A DNA stretch of 64,000 bases from Hesseltinella vesiculosa (Eukaryota; Mucoromycota; Mucoromycetes; Mucorales; Cunninghamellaceae): assembly GCA_002104935.1 (NCBI GenBank), contig MCGT01000032.1, positions 62,001 to 126,000 on the forward strand, in the 5' to 3' direction. The notes beneath the pieces were generated by a model. That model ran no database searches. It had not been told where the DNA came from and was given only the letters and a program-made list of their open reading frames with translations. The position numbers and the translations under genes were made by a program. Shown here one piece after another: positions 10,130-20,297 of this stretch; position 1 is the first letter of the stretch; each line of letters opens with the position of its first letter.

Positions 10130-11565
10130 CTATTCAGTGTCCAGCAGCGACTCCGTCAAGTAGTGCTCCTGTAGCGGTTCGATGATGTTCATCAGCCCTT
10201 CCCCAGACATGATGGGATCTAGTTCATACAGGGTCAAATTGATACGATGATCCGTGACGCGGTTCTTGAAAAAACAAAACATCAGTTCGCTTCCTTCCTT
10301 CTTTCAGCCTTTACCTGGGGAAAGTTGTAGGTGCGGATTTTTTCCGACCGATCGCCGGAACCGATTTGCTTATTGCGTGACGAGCGACGGGCTGCCGACG
10401 TTTTTTCGCGTTCGAGCTCAAACACTTTGGCGCGCAACACTTTGAGGGCCTTGGCCTTGTTCTGCAAGAAGTGGGTCAGATGGGTAGACAGCTGCGACAT
10501 CCTACCTTGTGTTGGGAGCGTTCGTCTTGCATGGCTACCACTAAGCCTGTGGGTATATGGGTCATTCGCACCGCACTGTCGGTCGTGTTCACATGTTGGC
10601 CTCCCGCCCCAGACGCACGGTACAAATCAATCTTCAAATCCGATTCTTTGATTTGCACGTCAATCTACAAAAAAGCCAGTCAGCCTTGCCTTGCTTGCTT
10701 CTCGCTTACTTCAGTGGGTTGAGGCAGCATGGCGACGGTGATGGTGGATGTATGAATGCGACCTTGGGATTCGGTGGCCGGCACGCGTTGTACCCTTTTA
10801 AGAACGTCAGTTTCTTTCACGTCAAAACAGCCGACCTACCTGTGAACACCCGTTTCATATTTCAACACCCCAAACACGTTCTTCCCTGTGATGTTCACCG
10901 TGATATCCTACCCATTCAACCGTCAGACCCGTTTTCTTTCTTTCTTTCTTTCTGTACCTTGAGACCTTTGCCGGCCAGTTCTTCAGACTGGGCGAGGATT
11001 TCCCATTTCCATCGTTTGAGCTGAGAAAAGCGCTCGTACATGCGGGCCATGTCGGCTGAAAACAGAGCCGCCTCGTCGCCTCCGGCCCCAGCACGGATTT
11101 CCAGAATGGCACTGGCTTCGTCTGCCACATCCTTGGGAGCCAGTTCCACAATCAAATTCTTTTCAATGGTGTGGGCCCGCTCCAGGATCTCGTTGAATTC
11201 TTCCTTGGCCATCTCGATCATGTCTTGATCGTGGTCCTGGCCAGTCAACAGATCTTGCAGATCCACCAGCTCGCTATTGCACTTCTGCCAGTCTTGGAAG
11301 AGCGATGCTGTGGTCGACAGATCGCTCAGTTCCTTGGAGACCGACGCCATGTTGGCTGACTCGACTTGATTGTTGTTCAGCTTGGCAAGCAGAGCATCGT
11401 GCTGTTGATTTAATCGCTCGAGTTTTTGGTGCAGCGCAGGGGTGATGCGAGTGTTGGGCAGTAACGAAACTAAGCAAAATCATAAGCATGGGCTCTGGTA
11501 TCTTCTTTCTTACCAGTGCTATAAGATCGTCGTAGCCAAGCCCTGGTCAGCCTTGAAAACATCAT
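10130..11565 (-). CDS. MRF1: Mitochondrial peptide chain release factor 1
   Basis: Seven exons (11565-11514, 11469-10958, 10907-10840, 10794-10710, 10664-10506, 10461-10315, 10264-10130) give 385 residues. The first 17 residues ([17 protein letters not shown]) are basic and Ser-rich, a typical mitochondrial presequence. Class-1 release-factor features follow: an alpha-helical domain 1, the domain 2 segment [15 protein letters not shown], the peptidyl-tRNA hydrolysis motif [17 protein letters not shown] with the methylatable Gln of GGQ, and the C-terminal [15 protein letters not shown]. The factor would recognise UAA/UAG in mitochondrial ribosomes. The codon-recognition tripeptide was not pinpointed. 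One intron contains a (TTTC)n run. Confidence 0.95.
10931..10953. repeat. (TTTC)n microsatellite in an MRF1 intron
   Basis: Five tandem TTTC-type units on the plus strand within the intron between MRF1 exons 2 and 3. Confidence 0.8.
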
Positions 11566-11690
11566 TGGATCTGAAAAAAAAAAAATAAAATAGAAAAAGA
11601 GCGGAAAGGAAAAACGCTCTTCGTTGTTCTTCTTTTGAATCACATACATACCCTTCTTATTATCATTGTTAAATAGCCATCGATTGATTC
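11566..11690. promoter_or_regulatory. Short divergent promoter shared by MRF1 and DCP2
   Basis: Only 125 bp separate the two start codons, which point away from each other. The spacer is AT-rich with an A-run next to MRF1. Bidirectional promoter activity is inferred from the spacing. Confidence 0.5.
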
Positions 11691-12782
11691 ATGGATGCCA
11701 GCGCTGTCATCAAAACATTGACCTTGGATGAAATCATTGATGATTTGGTCGTGTAAATGAAAAAGAGAAAGAAGGGTTGTTCAACCTTGCGCATCTCCCC
11801 CTCTCATCCCATGCTTCCTTTTTAGACGGTTTATCATAAATGTACCTGATGTAGAATTGGCAGAGGTGGAACGGATAGGCTTCCAAGTGGAAGCAGCTCA
11901 TTGGTACTATGAAGATTTTATCCGGCCCATCCGACCCGACCTACCAAGCATCAAGTCCAAGCAATTCTCAACAAGAAATATCCTTTTTTGAAAGAGATGC
12001 TCAACCAAGGGAGACGGTTGATTATCCTTAACCTATTTTTCTTCTTGATTTTACTTTTCCAGCATTGTTCTATCCTTTCCCAATTGGAACTGGACAAGGC
12101 GTATAGTGACTTTATGAAATACAAGCGGTCGATTCCCGTGTGTGGGGCGATTATTTTGAATCGTAAAAAAGACAAGTGTGTGATGGTGCTGGACTGGAAT
12201 CGGACCAATTGGGGCTTTCCCAAGGGCAAGATCAACGAAGACGAAGAAAAACACGATTGTGCCGTTCGCGAAGTAAGCCAGCTGCGGCTTTTGTGATGCG
12301 TCGGCATGACTCAACTTCTTTCTAGGTGTACGAAGAAACCGGCTTTGATATTACACCCTACTTGAAAAAGGATGAATTCTCTGAAATCCAGGTGGCTGAC
12401 CAAGTCATCCGTCTCTACTTTGTGGTGGGCGTACCAGAGGACACCGTGTTTCAAACCCAAACCCGCAAAGAAATCAGTGCAAGTTTCCCCACCTTTTTTT
12501 TTTTTTCATTTCTTTTGTTTGCTTATTTCTTTTTTTTTTTATAGGAAATCAAATGGAAATCATTGAGCGATTTACCAGCATACAGCGAACATAACGATAA
12601 AAAATTCAGCAAACACAAGTACCCTATCAAGTGTGAAGGTTATCGTGGGGTTGCACCATTTGTCGGGTAAAAAAAAAAAAAAAAAAAAAGAGAAACCTCA
12701 TGACGTGGAAGGCTATGCCACTGACACTTATTCTTGCGGCATATCTAGGAAAATCAAACACTTTCTCAACAGCAAGAGATAA
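11691..12782 (+). CDS. DCP2: mRNA-decapping enzyme DCP2, catalytic core only
   Basis: Six exons (11691-11752, 11826-11977, 12055-12272, 12326-12478, 12545-12666, 12749-12782) give 246 residues. The N-terminal regulatory domain reads RFIINVPDVELAEVERIGFQ then AAHWYYEDFIRP, the signature that binds Dcp1. The Nudix box is GKINEDEEKHDCAVREVYEE followed by TGF, which satisfies GX5EX7REUXEEXGU. Box B lies at the end of exon 5. The enzyme removes the m7G cap in P-bodies. The second intron fits only as an AT-AC minor-class intron and the fourth uses a GC donor. The protein ends about 15 residues after the Nudix/Box B fold, unlike yeast Dcp2 proteins with long disordered tails. Low GC content at the 3' end leaves the last exon the least certain. 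Confidence 0.88.
11978..12054 (+). other. Putative U12-type (AT-AC) intron in DCP2
   Basis: 77 nt beginning ATATCCTTTT, matching the minor-spliceosome 5' splice site, with TCCTTAAC at 12025-12032 matching the U12 branch site, and ending in AC at 12053-12054. Joining these ends turns an in-frame stop at 11989 into the continuous reading STRIFQHCSIL, which aligns with the Dcp2 family segment (S. pombe has FSAKLFAHCPLL). No GT-AG pair in this stretch preserves the frame. Confidence 0.85.
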
Positions 12783-13169
12783 AAAAAAAAAACGCCCACA
12801 ATGATACGTGTCAGTTGCGCAGCTTTTGGAATAAAACCCAGGTCTTGCCGCAAAATGAATGCGTGGCGAAGGGGAAAAAGGTCCACGTGAACTTGGGGGT
12901 TTTTAAAAAAAGGCATTTTTTCCTGTCCGTTTGTTCATTGATGTTTTTGTTTGCAAGGACGCCCAATCCTAATGAGCAGGGCTGCATGATGCAATCTGGA
13001 AAGAAAAAAAGCTCCCTTTTTTTGGAGGGTCTGCGGAAACCAAAAATGGGCCATGCTCCCAATCCCCTTTGCCCACCGCAGTTTTCGCCAATATAAAAAA
13101 AAAAGCACGCCTTCTTATCTCTCTTCTTTCTTTATTCAATCGCCCTCTTTTATAGACTTCTTTACAAAC
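12783..13169. other. Intergenic region, DCP2 to the small unknown gene
   Basis: Contains the DCP2 3' flank and, about 80 bp before the next ATG, the sequence CCAATATAAAAAA near 13088-13100, which could be a TATA element. No further gene seen. Confidence 0.5.
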
Positions 13170-13469
13170 ATGGCTGATTATTTGTACGTAACAGCCCAAG
13201 CCAAGCTTGCAGAATACCATGACACTCGTACCGATCTGCCCATTCGAAAGTTTGTGCTCATCGCGAACCTGTTGAAAAAAGTGTCTCGCCAAGAACACCC
13301 TCCCGTACAAACCGAAGAAGCCTGGTTCGACATGTGCTTGGAACAATCGCTCCAACCCGACCAAATAGACTCTCAAGAACAAGAGCATCATCAAGACTCC
13401 CTCTGCCTAGCCGACCCTTTTCCTCCACCCCAAGAAACGCCCCAGCTGATTGTGCTTTGGTCGAGGTGA
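13170..13469 (+). CDS. Small protein of unknown function (99 residues)
   Basis: Uninterrupted frame from MADYLYVTAQAK to a TGA, after a pyrimidine-rich leader and a TATA-like element, so it looks like a real short gene. The N-terminal half (about residues 1-45) is predicted helical with a mixed hydrophobic/basic pattern (IRKFVLIANLLKKV). The C-terminal half is acidic and Gln/Pro-rich (IDSQEQEHHQ, then PFPPPQETPQL). There is no signal peptide, membrane segment or cysteine motif. I do not recognise the family. It could instead be the first exon of a longer transcript, since the next gene starts 240 bp downstream on the same strand. Confidence 0.5.
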   Translation: MADYLYVTAQAKLAEYHDTRTDLPIRKFVLIANLLKKVSRQEHPPVQTEEAWFDMCLEQSLQPDQIDSQEQEHHQDSLCLADPFPPPQETPQLIVLWSR

Positions 13470-13707
13470 CCCATTTGTTAAACCGACCAGCCAATCACCG
13501 CACTTGCATTTTTTTCGCTTGTTCCTATACCCGCAGACGTTCTTTTTTTTTTTTTCTTTCTCACTTTCGTCGACAAATAAAAAAAGAAAAAGAAAAAACC
13601 TTTGCTCTTGTTCTTCATTACCTCTCTCAGCTATCCTTTCATTTTCTTGTACTCTACGCCTGTCCTAACAAGTCACGACGGCCTCTCGTCTCACCACTCA
13701 ATCGATC

Positions 13708-16639
13708 ATGGCCAACGATTCCTCTCAGCATGGGTCTGGTACCAAAAAGATAAGGATGACCCTCGCTTGTGAACGATGCAGGTAAAGAGCACCACTTCTA
13801 TCATTCTAAACATCCTAAACACTTTTTTCATCTCTCTAGATCAAAAAAAGGTATCAACAAAACAGATCGCTGTCCTTTCCTCTCTCTTTTTCCGTGCTCA
13901 CTCTCTTTTTTCTAGTCAAATGCGATTTTGCCCATCCCACCTGTGGCCGTTGTCAACAAGCCCAAGGTATCCCCTCTCCTTCCCACCCCCCTCTAACACA
14001 GGCTCAGTCAACAAATGTCAACTCAAGTTTTTTCTACCGTTTCTTTTAGCCATGTGTTGTTATGAAGGATCCGATACACAAGTCGACTTGTTTAATCTGA
14101 TGAAGATGAACGAAACCGTCCAACGTCTACAACAAAAGGTAGATAGCCTGGAGGCCGATATCGATCGACAGGACACGCCTGCTCCCAAACGCCAATGCAA
14201 CACTTCCGAACTCGACGCCTTCCTGGCGGCTGCCAACGCCAATTGGTCCTTGTCCTTGACCCCTCGTGGCCTGCGTATCGATACCAACATCATCTCCTTG
14301 CACGATCTTTACGAATTGCTGCTCAGTGGCATGAGCCAGCTGGACATCAACACTGCCGCCGCAGCCGCATTGTCACCTACCCCTTGCTCTTCCTCCTCAC
14401 CTTCACCCCCTCCCGAATCCACCCTGATGTCACCTGCCCAGTGCACCGCCATCGTCAAGAAAAAACCACTGTGGAAAACCAGCCTGAAAATCTTTCCTCT
14501 CTACAGCTCCTGGGCTGCCGCTTCCAACGACCATGCCTCACCACCCTCCCTCCCCTTCTCCACCTCCGACGACCTTTACTCTCAAAACCAAGACGCCATT
14601 GCCGTCGGCATGGTCCCGAAATCCACCTTGGACCAACTCATGGCCATCTACACCGAATGCTTCATGTGCCTGCCCAGTCCCGAACGCGAAGGGTCTATTG
14701 TTGACCGCTACGATAAGGGCGAACTGGATGACATGCTCGCCAACATCGTCTTTGCCTGGACCGCCCGCCATGGTGCCATCTACCACGACCTCTTTCCCGG
14801 CCAAGACCCCAATGCCGTCGGCCGCCCCTTCTTCAACACCGCCAAACTATTGCTCAAACAGCGCTTCATGGACACCAACATCGACACCATGCACACCTGC
14901 TTGATGATGTACATCTACGCCATCGGCGACCCCTCCAGCTCCGAGTCCGAAGCCTACATGTACCTCGGCCTCGCCAACCGCATGTGCCTCGACCTCAAAA
15001 TGCACTGCGAGCCTGCCTCGCCCGACAACCTGATTGCCTGCGAACGCCACCGCCGCTACTTTCATGCCCTGAGTTTCCTCGAAACCTTGTGCTCCGTCCA
15101 TTCCGACCGCCCCTTCTCGCTTCCCGCCGCCGACTCCGTCTCTGTCCTCTACCCCTCTGTGCTCCCGCACGAAGCCGGCACGGAGGCCAGCTGGCGCATC
15201 GAGTTTGTCATCCAGCGCTTCAAAATCACCGCTATCTACCGCAGCATCCTCTTCGTCACCGCCAAAGACGCCCCCCTGCTCTCCGACATCTCATCCCTCG
15301 ACAAACAGCTCAACGACTGGTACCTCCACCTACCTGCCCACCTCCGCTACAAACCCGGCGACCTCCACAAACGCTCCTGGGCCACCGCCAGCTTCCGCGA
15401 ACAGGCCTGCATCAAACTCAACTGCGAGTACCACTTCCAAATGTGCCAGCTTTACGGCCTTTTCTTCTCCCGTTCGCAAGAACCCGACCCCACCCACCCC
15501 CAGCCCTTGTCCGCCATCGACGTGCTTGCAAAGGAACGTTGCGTCCAGAGTGCCAACACCATTGTCGAACTGCTGGCCGCCATGCTCCAGCTCAACCAGC
15601 GCTGGTGTCATTTCTCTCTCGAAGCCTTTATGTTCGCCGTCGTCATCTACGGCACCCTACTCCTCGATGCCTCTCCATCTGAGAAAGAGGTCGCCAAGAC
15701 CCAGCTCACCCAGCTCGCACGCCTCCTTGACGCCTCTCCCGTCCACCATCACAAGCACGTTGTCGAACTCATCCAACGCATCCGCTCCCTCATCTTTGAC
15801 CACTTTGCCGAGCACCTCGACATCCACGCCGATCCTTTTCGCACCAGCGTCAAACGCCGTGATACCTCCCACCCCTGCAGACATCAATGGACCCATACAA
15901 CAGCTACCAATCCCGTCCACCTCTACCCACCTCGTCTGACCCCGCTCCTCCACCTCCACCCAACTCGTCTGACCCCCCTCCTTTGCAACCCACCCTCTTA
16001 TCCACCACCTCACCTGCCTCTTCAGTCCAAACCAACTCTCCTTCCTCTCACCCACCCTCCATGGCCACCTCTTACCCACTCACCACCATCACCTCTACCC
16101 AACCTTTACCCACCTCTTCTCTACTCTCCTCCGCCGCCATTCGCTCACAGCCACCCCTCACGGTCCCTGTGCCATCCCATAGTCAAAATAGCATCCTCGA
16201 CACCAACGTCATGAGTCTTGCCTTGACTGCCGACGACCTACCGTTTTCTGACTTTTTGTACACACCCACCTTGACCGATAGCCAACGGCAAGGCCCGCTC
16301 TCAGCTACCCTCAATGGCCAACCTCGTCCGGACAACGGACATCTCAAAACTATTCCTGTAACATACACCATGCCACCCAACTATGCCCTGCTGCATCCAT
16401 CCGCCCCGACTACACCTACTCCTCAACCACACCCACAGCAGCTTCCGAAACAACAGCACTGGCCCGTATACTCACAACCCACTCAGCCTGTTTCTCATTC
16501 TCAGTCCGTGTCTCATCACAAACTGCCCTTGCAACCGCAAATGATACCTCCCGAACAAAGCCCTGCGTTCCACGCCTTTCCCTGGCCTCCTTCACCCCGC
16601 CCTGGCTTTCCTCCGCCCGACTACCCTTCCTACTTTTAA
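13708..16639 (+). CDS. Zn2Cys6 fungal-type transcription factor
   Basis: Five exons (13708-13781, 13840-13850, 13916-13966, 14050-15858, 16026-16639) give 852 residues. Splicing assembles the binuclear zinc cluster CERCRSKKVKCDFAHPTCGR followed by CQQAQAMC, with all six cysteines. The 11-nt second exon carries the middle of this motif. A Leu-rich coiled-coil linker follows (MNETVQRLQQKVDSLEADI), then a fungal_trans-type middle homology region from about DQLMAIYTECFMCLPSPERE to FHALSFLETLCSVHSDRPFS. The C-terminus is Pro/Ser/Gln-rich and probably an activation region. The last intron (weak donor GTGATA) was inferred because the frame that looks biological changes near 15860-16025. Its targets cannot be predicted. 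The large exon is strongly C-rich on the coding strand. Confidence 0.85.
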
Positions 16640-17409
16640 TGGCCCCTTTCCCCATTAGCTGTAATTTATTTGATTTTCATTTATTGTAAACTTCCTCAAG
16701 ACACCTCTTATTTTTCTACGACGAAATTAAATAAGACCTGGCTCTGAACACAAATCGACGATCCTACCAAGGGAAAAAATGAACGACGAAGTCAGTAGGG
16801 CCACACCACCCCTTTTTATAATTTTTTTTTAGATCTACCCTTTGCCCAAGAATAATAGGCTATTATCTTTGCTAAAATTAAGGCAGTTGGCTTGCTTGAC
16901 AGTATATGATTTACACATACCATAGCCTGTTGCTTTTCGTCTCCAGATGGGACGAAGATGGATCTTCCTGGAATGGAAGGCAGATCTCCTATGCACCGGC
17001 CGGCGAAGCCCGCGGATCCACCATGGCTGATTATCTACGGGGGCCTGGATGCAAATCAGAGTTGGCGTGGATATGGCATGGAAGCGTCCGTCAATAGAAT
17101 CGGAAGCATAGGGTCCAGGTTGGTTTTTAGCGTAACGGTGACTAGATTGACAAGTATGCTTCCGCACCTGGCTTTTCAACTCATCCACGGTGCCACACAT
17201 CAAAATTGATTTACCAGTAGGTCATCGGTGAACAGGCAATCCAATCCGCTAACAAAATCAAGTGTACTGCATCGTTCATCATACCTTCCTGCGAGTCTAA
17301 AATCGCAGTAGAAAGTCATTTTCAAAAGGCATGGACGCTTAATATCACCCAATAAAACCCATTTTCTGACTTGGATGAAAAAGATAACAAAGGAGACGCT
17401 CTTCCCTTT
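16640..17409. other. Gene-poor spacer, left edge of the accessory island
   Basis: AT-rich. Open frames on both strands at 16835-17209 show no recognisable motif. It may include the 3' end of the Zn2Cys6 gene and fragments of old mobile DNA, but no specific call is supported. Confidence 0.4.
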
Positions 17410-17534
17410 CTGTTTTTTTAACGTAAACCGGATTTCCGGCAATATTTGGAGACATCTATTTTTTTGAACCGTAAGTAGATGTCTGACGGGTGAACCATTT
17501 GGAAAACTGCTAGATTTTTTTCAAAGTAATATGA

Positions 17535-17965
17535 GTGTGTGTGAAATCATTTTCGTGCATGCTTACCAGCCTTTTTGCTCTTCCATCCGGTGTCTGAGAG
17601 AGCTGTGACTTTTGATCAGGGCCATTTGTCGTTATTTTTTACTGGAATGCGAAATCTGAGGTGTGTTTGTTTGGAGCAATTTCTCAGTGTGATTTTTAAT
17701 CCGAGCGTCTGGGTGACCCCTGGCGAAAATGGCCGATTTTTCATTTTTTTTAGCGGGGGAATCCGAGGTGCCACAACAAAATTGATCAAACGTTGGCTGG
17801 GCGACCTTCATCAATCGACCTGGTATTTTAACTATCACCATCATTCAAGCATTTGCATATTAGCACAAAATTTCACGTTGATCTAATCGCTCAAAAATGC
17901 TGTGCAGCGATAGCTTTTTTTTTTCATTTTGAAAAAATATATCGGATTTGCCATATTTAACCTCC
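17535..17965 (+). repeat. Left inner arm of fold-back copy A
   Basis: Near-perfect reverse complement of 18155-18580. Hallmark segment: GGCTGGGCGACCTTCATCAA followed by a CGACCTGGT-type sequence. Related, diverged segments occur at 23640, 34260 and 34590. Confidence 0.85.
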
Positions 17966-18154
17966 GCACAGTGTATTTCAGTTCCTGGCCATGTACCCAA
18001 AGTAATTAGCATTTCTGTCGGCAGGTGCCATCGTTAAGTACAACATGATCAATGTACCAACCGTATATATTTATCCATTCGAGGCTGATGATATTTGAAT
18101 TGCTTTGGAGAAAGTTGGACACCAGCCCTGCTAGGAAACAGCGCGGAGGTTAAA

Positions 18155-18580
18155 TATGCCAAATCCGATTTATTTTTTCAAATGCAAAAAAAAAAAGCAA
18201 TCGCTGCACAGCATTTTTGAGCGATTAGATCAACGTGAAATTTTGTGCTAATATGCAAATGCTTGAATGATGGTGATAGTTAAAATACCAGGTCGATTGA
18301 TGAAGGTCGCCCAGCCAACGTTTGATCAATTTCGTTTTGGCACCTCGGATTCCCCCGCTAAAAAAAATGAAAAATCGGCCATTTTCGCCAGGGGTCACCC
18401 AGACGCTCGGATTAAAAATCACACTGAGAAATTGCTCCAAACAAACACACCTCAGATTTCGCATTCCAGTAAAAAATAACGACAAATGGCCCTGATCAAA
18501 AGTCACAGCTCTCTCAGACACCGGATGGAAGAGCAAAAAGGCTGGTAAGCATGCACGAAAATGATTTCTCGCGCACTTGA
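18155..18580 (-). repeat. Right inner arm of fold-back copy A
   Basis: Reverse complement of 17535-17965 with only a few base differences (for example near 18335, where the left arm has CCACAACAAAATT and this arm CCAAAACGAAATT). Confidence 0.85.
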
Positions 18581-18690
18581 AAATGATCTAGCAATCTTTC
18601 CGGTTAGTACACACGTCAAACATCTATTCATAGCTCAAAGAAATACCTGGAAGTCGTCTAATAATGCCGGAAACCCGGTTTACATTTATA

Positions 18691-19418
18691 AAAACAAAAA
18701 AATGAAAGGCAGAGCCTATCTCTGTTTATTTCATCACAATCCGAACCACGTCCTAATGAAGTGCAACTGAAAAAAAAAAAAAAGAACTTGGCTATCGTTT
18801 AATAATGATGTGGTGCGTAAGGCTTTCCTCGACTATGACCATTTGATTATGCAGAAAAAGATCAAAAAGGTGATGAGCCCAATGAATATGCCAGCTTGCC
18901 TGCACATTAATATTGAGCGCAGCAGTTACTATATCCTCGCCTTTAGCCTGGCACCGTAATTCCCGATGCTTCAATTCCGTTCCTTAATCATTTTTACTCT
19001 GCAAACAAATAAACTATCAATGAGTTGTACATTCTATAGCCAGGGCGCATTATACAAAAAAAAAAAAAAAAACGCTATCATCGGCAAGATGGAAACCACT
19101 AGTGCCATGATAATTGATATGTATGTGACGAGAAAACAGTGATAACCACATGCATTATGGGTTTTTTTTTGTTATATTTTCTTCGTATGGTAACAAAATA
19201 TATGAAGAAGAAATTTTTGTCACTGACCTGGAGTTTTTTTACTTTCCTCGATCGATCGGGGATGCGATGTTAATAAGAAATTTAAGCTGCAACCTGAAAT
19301 CTAAGAAGCGTAAAATATCGAAAGAAACAAACCAGTAACTTCTTCTTTAAATCAGTAACCTATTCTTATAAATAGATGCCTTTCAGGAAGCTTGTCAAGT
19401 GAGTGTTCAACAATAATC
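18691..19418. other. Spacer between fold-back copy A and the WSC-like cluster
   Basis: AT-rich, with A-runs at about 18769-18783 and 19054-19071. It ends in the first WSC-like gene's promoter (TATAAATA at 19367-19374, 45 bp before the ATG). Short open frames here lack motifs. Confidence 0.45.
19367..19374 (+). promoter_or_regulatory. Candidate TATA box, WSC-like gene 1
   Basis: TATAAATA located 45 bp upstream of the ATG at 19419. Confidence 0.5.
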
Positions 19419-20297
19419 ATGAAAATTACAGGAGTAGCTTGGCTATTTATCTTATGGCAGCAATCCCTGTTTTTGGGGGCATTAGCTGCCGACGACTGTG
19501 CTTCCACAGTCAGTGTAACTACCGCTTATACCACAGAAATTGCCACTGAAGCAAACTCCCAAGTTGTCGCCACTGCCACAGCAACCGATTACCAGCAAAC
19601 AGTAAGCGTGCTGACAACCAACATTGTGCACGCCGCCGGCAATGACCAGACAACTACCACAGTGATCGTATCCCCAACGGTCGTCGCTACTGTTACGGCT
19701 CAAACAGCAACGGTCACATCATATGACACCGCAACTGTGTTGACGGCATCCACTCAGGCTACCTCCACAGACCTACAAACATCTAGCACAGTCGCCGTGT
19801 CAACATTGATGACAACTATCACCAGCGACTTGGCCACAACTACCGATGTGATCACCGAAACTGCCACCACTGTTCACATGACTTTGTCGTACACGTTAGA
19901 CTACATACCTACCACTGTCACAGTGAATCAAACCAGCTGTTCTCTCGTGCTATCTCGGTTCTTCTGCCGTGGCATTACCAATGACACCAATAACTATGCT
20001 TTGGAGTTTGTTGAAGGATATACAGATTTAGATCAATGTGCCATGTACTGCATTGGAAAATACAACTCTAGATACCCCGGTGTATGGTCAATGGTGCAGA
20101 CCACCCTCTCAGGGAATAAGCTCAAATGCGAATGCATGTGGAATACATACGGGACCCTACCTCCAGCAAACGCCCCTTGCATCCAGAATCCTTATGGTTC
20201 TGGTATGGCTGGGCAGGAAACTAACCAAGGCTGGACCCAAGGGACAACGGGAGGTTCCATGTGGGGAGCCTTTGGTAACACCACTGGAAGTTGTTAA
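19419..20297 (+). CDS. Secreted Thr-rich, Cys-rich cell-surface protein (WSC-like), copy 1
   Basis: Intronless, 292 residues. A signal peptide (MKITGVAWLFILWQQ to GALA, cleavage before ADDC) precedes about 150 residues very rich in Thr/Ser/Val/Ala (TVTAQTATVTSYDTATVLTA), a likely O-mannosylated stalk. A C-terminal domain with eight or so cysteines follows (RFFCRGITNDTN, DLDQCAMYCIGKY, LKCECMWNTYG, APCIQNPYGSG, TTGSC), resembling the CxxxC and CxC spacing of WSC carbohydrate-binding domains. No GPI signal or membrane anchor is evident, so it is probably secreted or wall-bound. The stop codon TAA overlaps an AATAAA. The WSC assignment is by pattern only. Confidence 0.8.
   Translation: MKITGVAWLFILWQQSLFLGALAADDCASTVSVTTAYTTEIATEANSQVVATATATDYQQTVSVLTTNIVHAAGNDQTTTTVIVSPTVVATVTAQTATVTSYDTATVLTASTQATSTDLQTSSTVAVSTLMTTITSDLATTTDVITETATTVHMTLSYTLDYIPTTVTVNQTSCSLVLSRFFCRGITNDTNNYALEFVEGYTDLDQCAMYCIGKYNSRYPGVWSMVQTTLSGNKLKCECMWNTYGTLPPANAPCIQNPYGSGMAGQETNQGWTQGTTGGSMWGAFGNTTGSC

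Larger units (their letters stand above)
17410..18690. mobile_element. Fold-back (long inverted-repeat) element, copy A
   Basis: Two arms of about 550-600 bp in opposite orientation flank a unique centre at about 17975-18150. The inner parts (about 17535-17965 and 18155-18580) are nearly identical: both arms carry the same 103-codon frame with one residue changed. The outer parts (17410-17530, 18585-18690) are recognisable but diverged; both ends contain GTAAACCGG-TTTCCGGC. There is no transposase, so this is a non-autonomous fold-back or MITE-like element. The mirrored frame is very unlikely to be a real protein. Exact borders and target-site duplication were not resolved. Confidence 0.8.

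Noticed and set aside
13967..14049. Possible second U12-type intron, since the donor begins GTATCC
   Set aside because: The next bases are CCT rather than TTT, and no TCCTTAAC-like branch site precedes the TTTTAG acceptor. It is better read as an ordinary U2-type intron.
15859..15880. 22-nt intron ending CTGCAG in the Zn2Cys6 gene
   Set aside because: It is too short for a spliceosomal intron and does not restore the downstream frame. A 167-nt intron ending at 16025 does.
17575..17886. 103-codon open frame, present again in mirror image at 18225-18536
   Set aside because: It lies in the inverted arms of a fold-back element. The identity of the two translations follows from the palindrome, not from protein conservation, and the sequence has no known motif.
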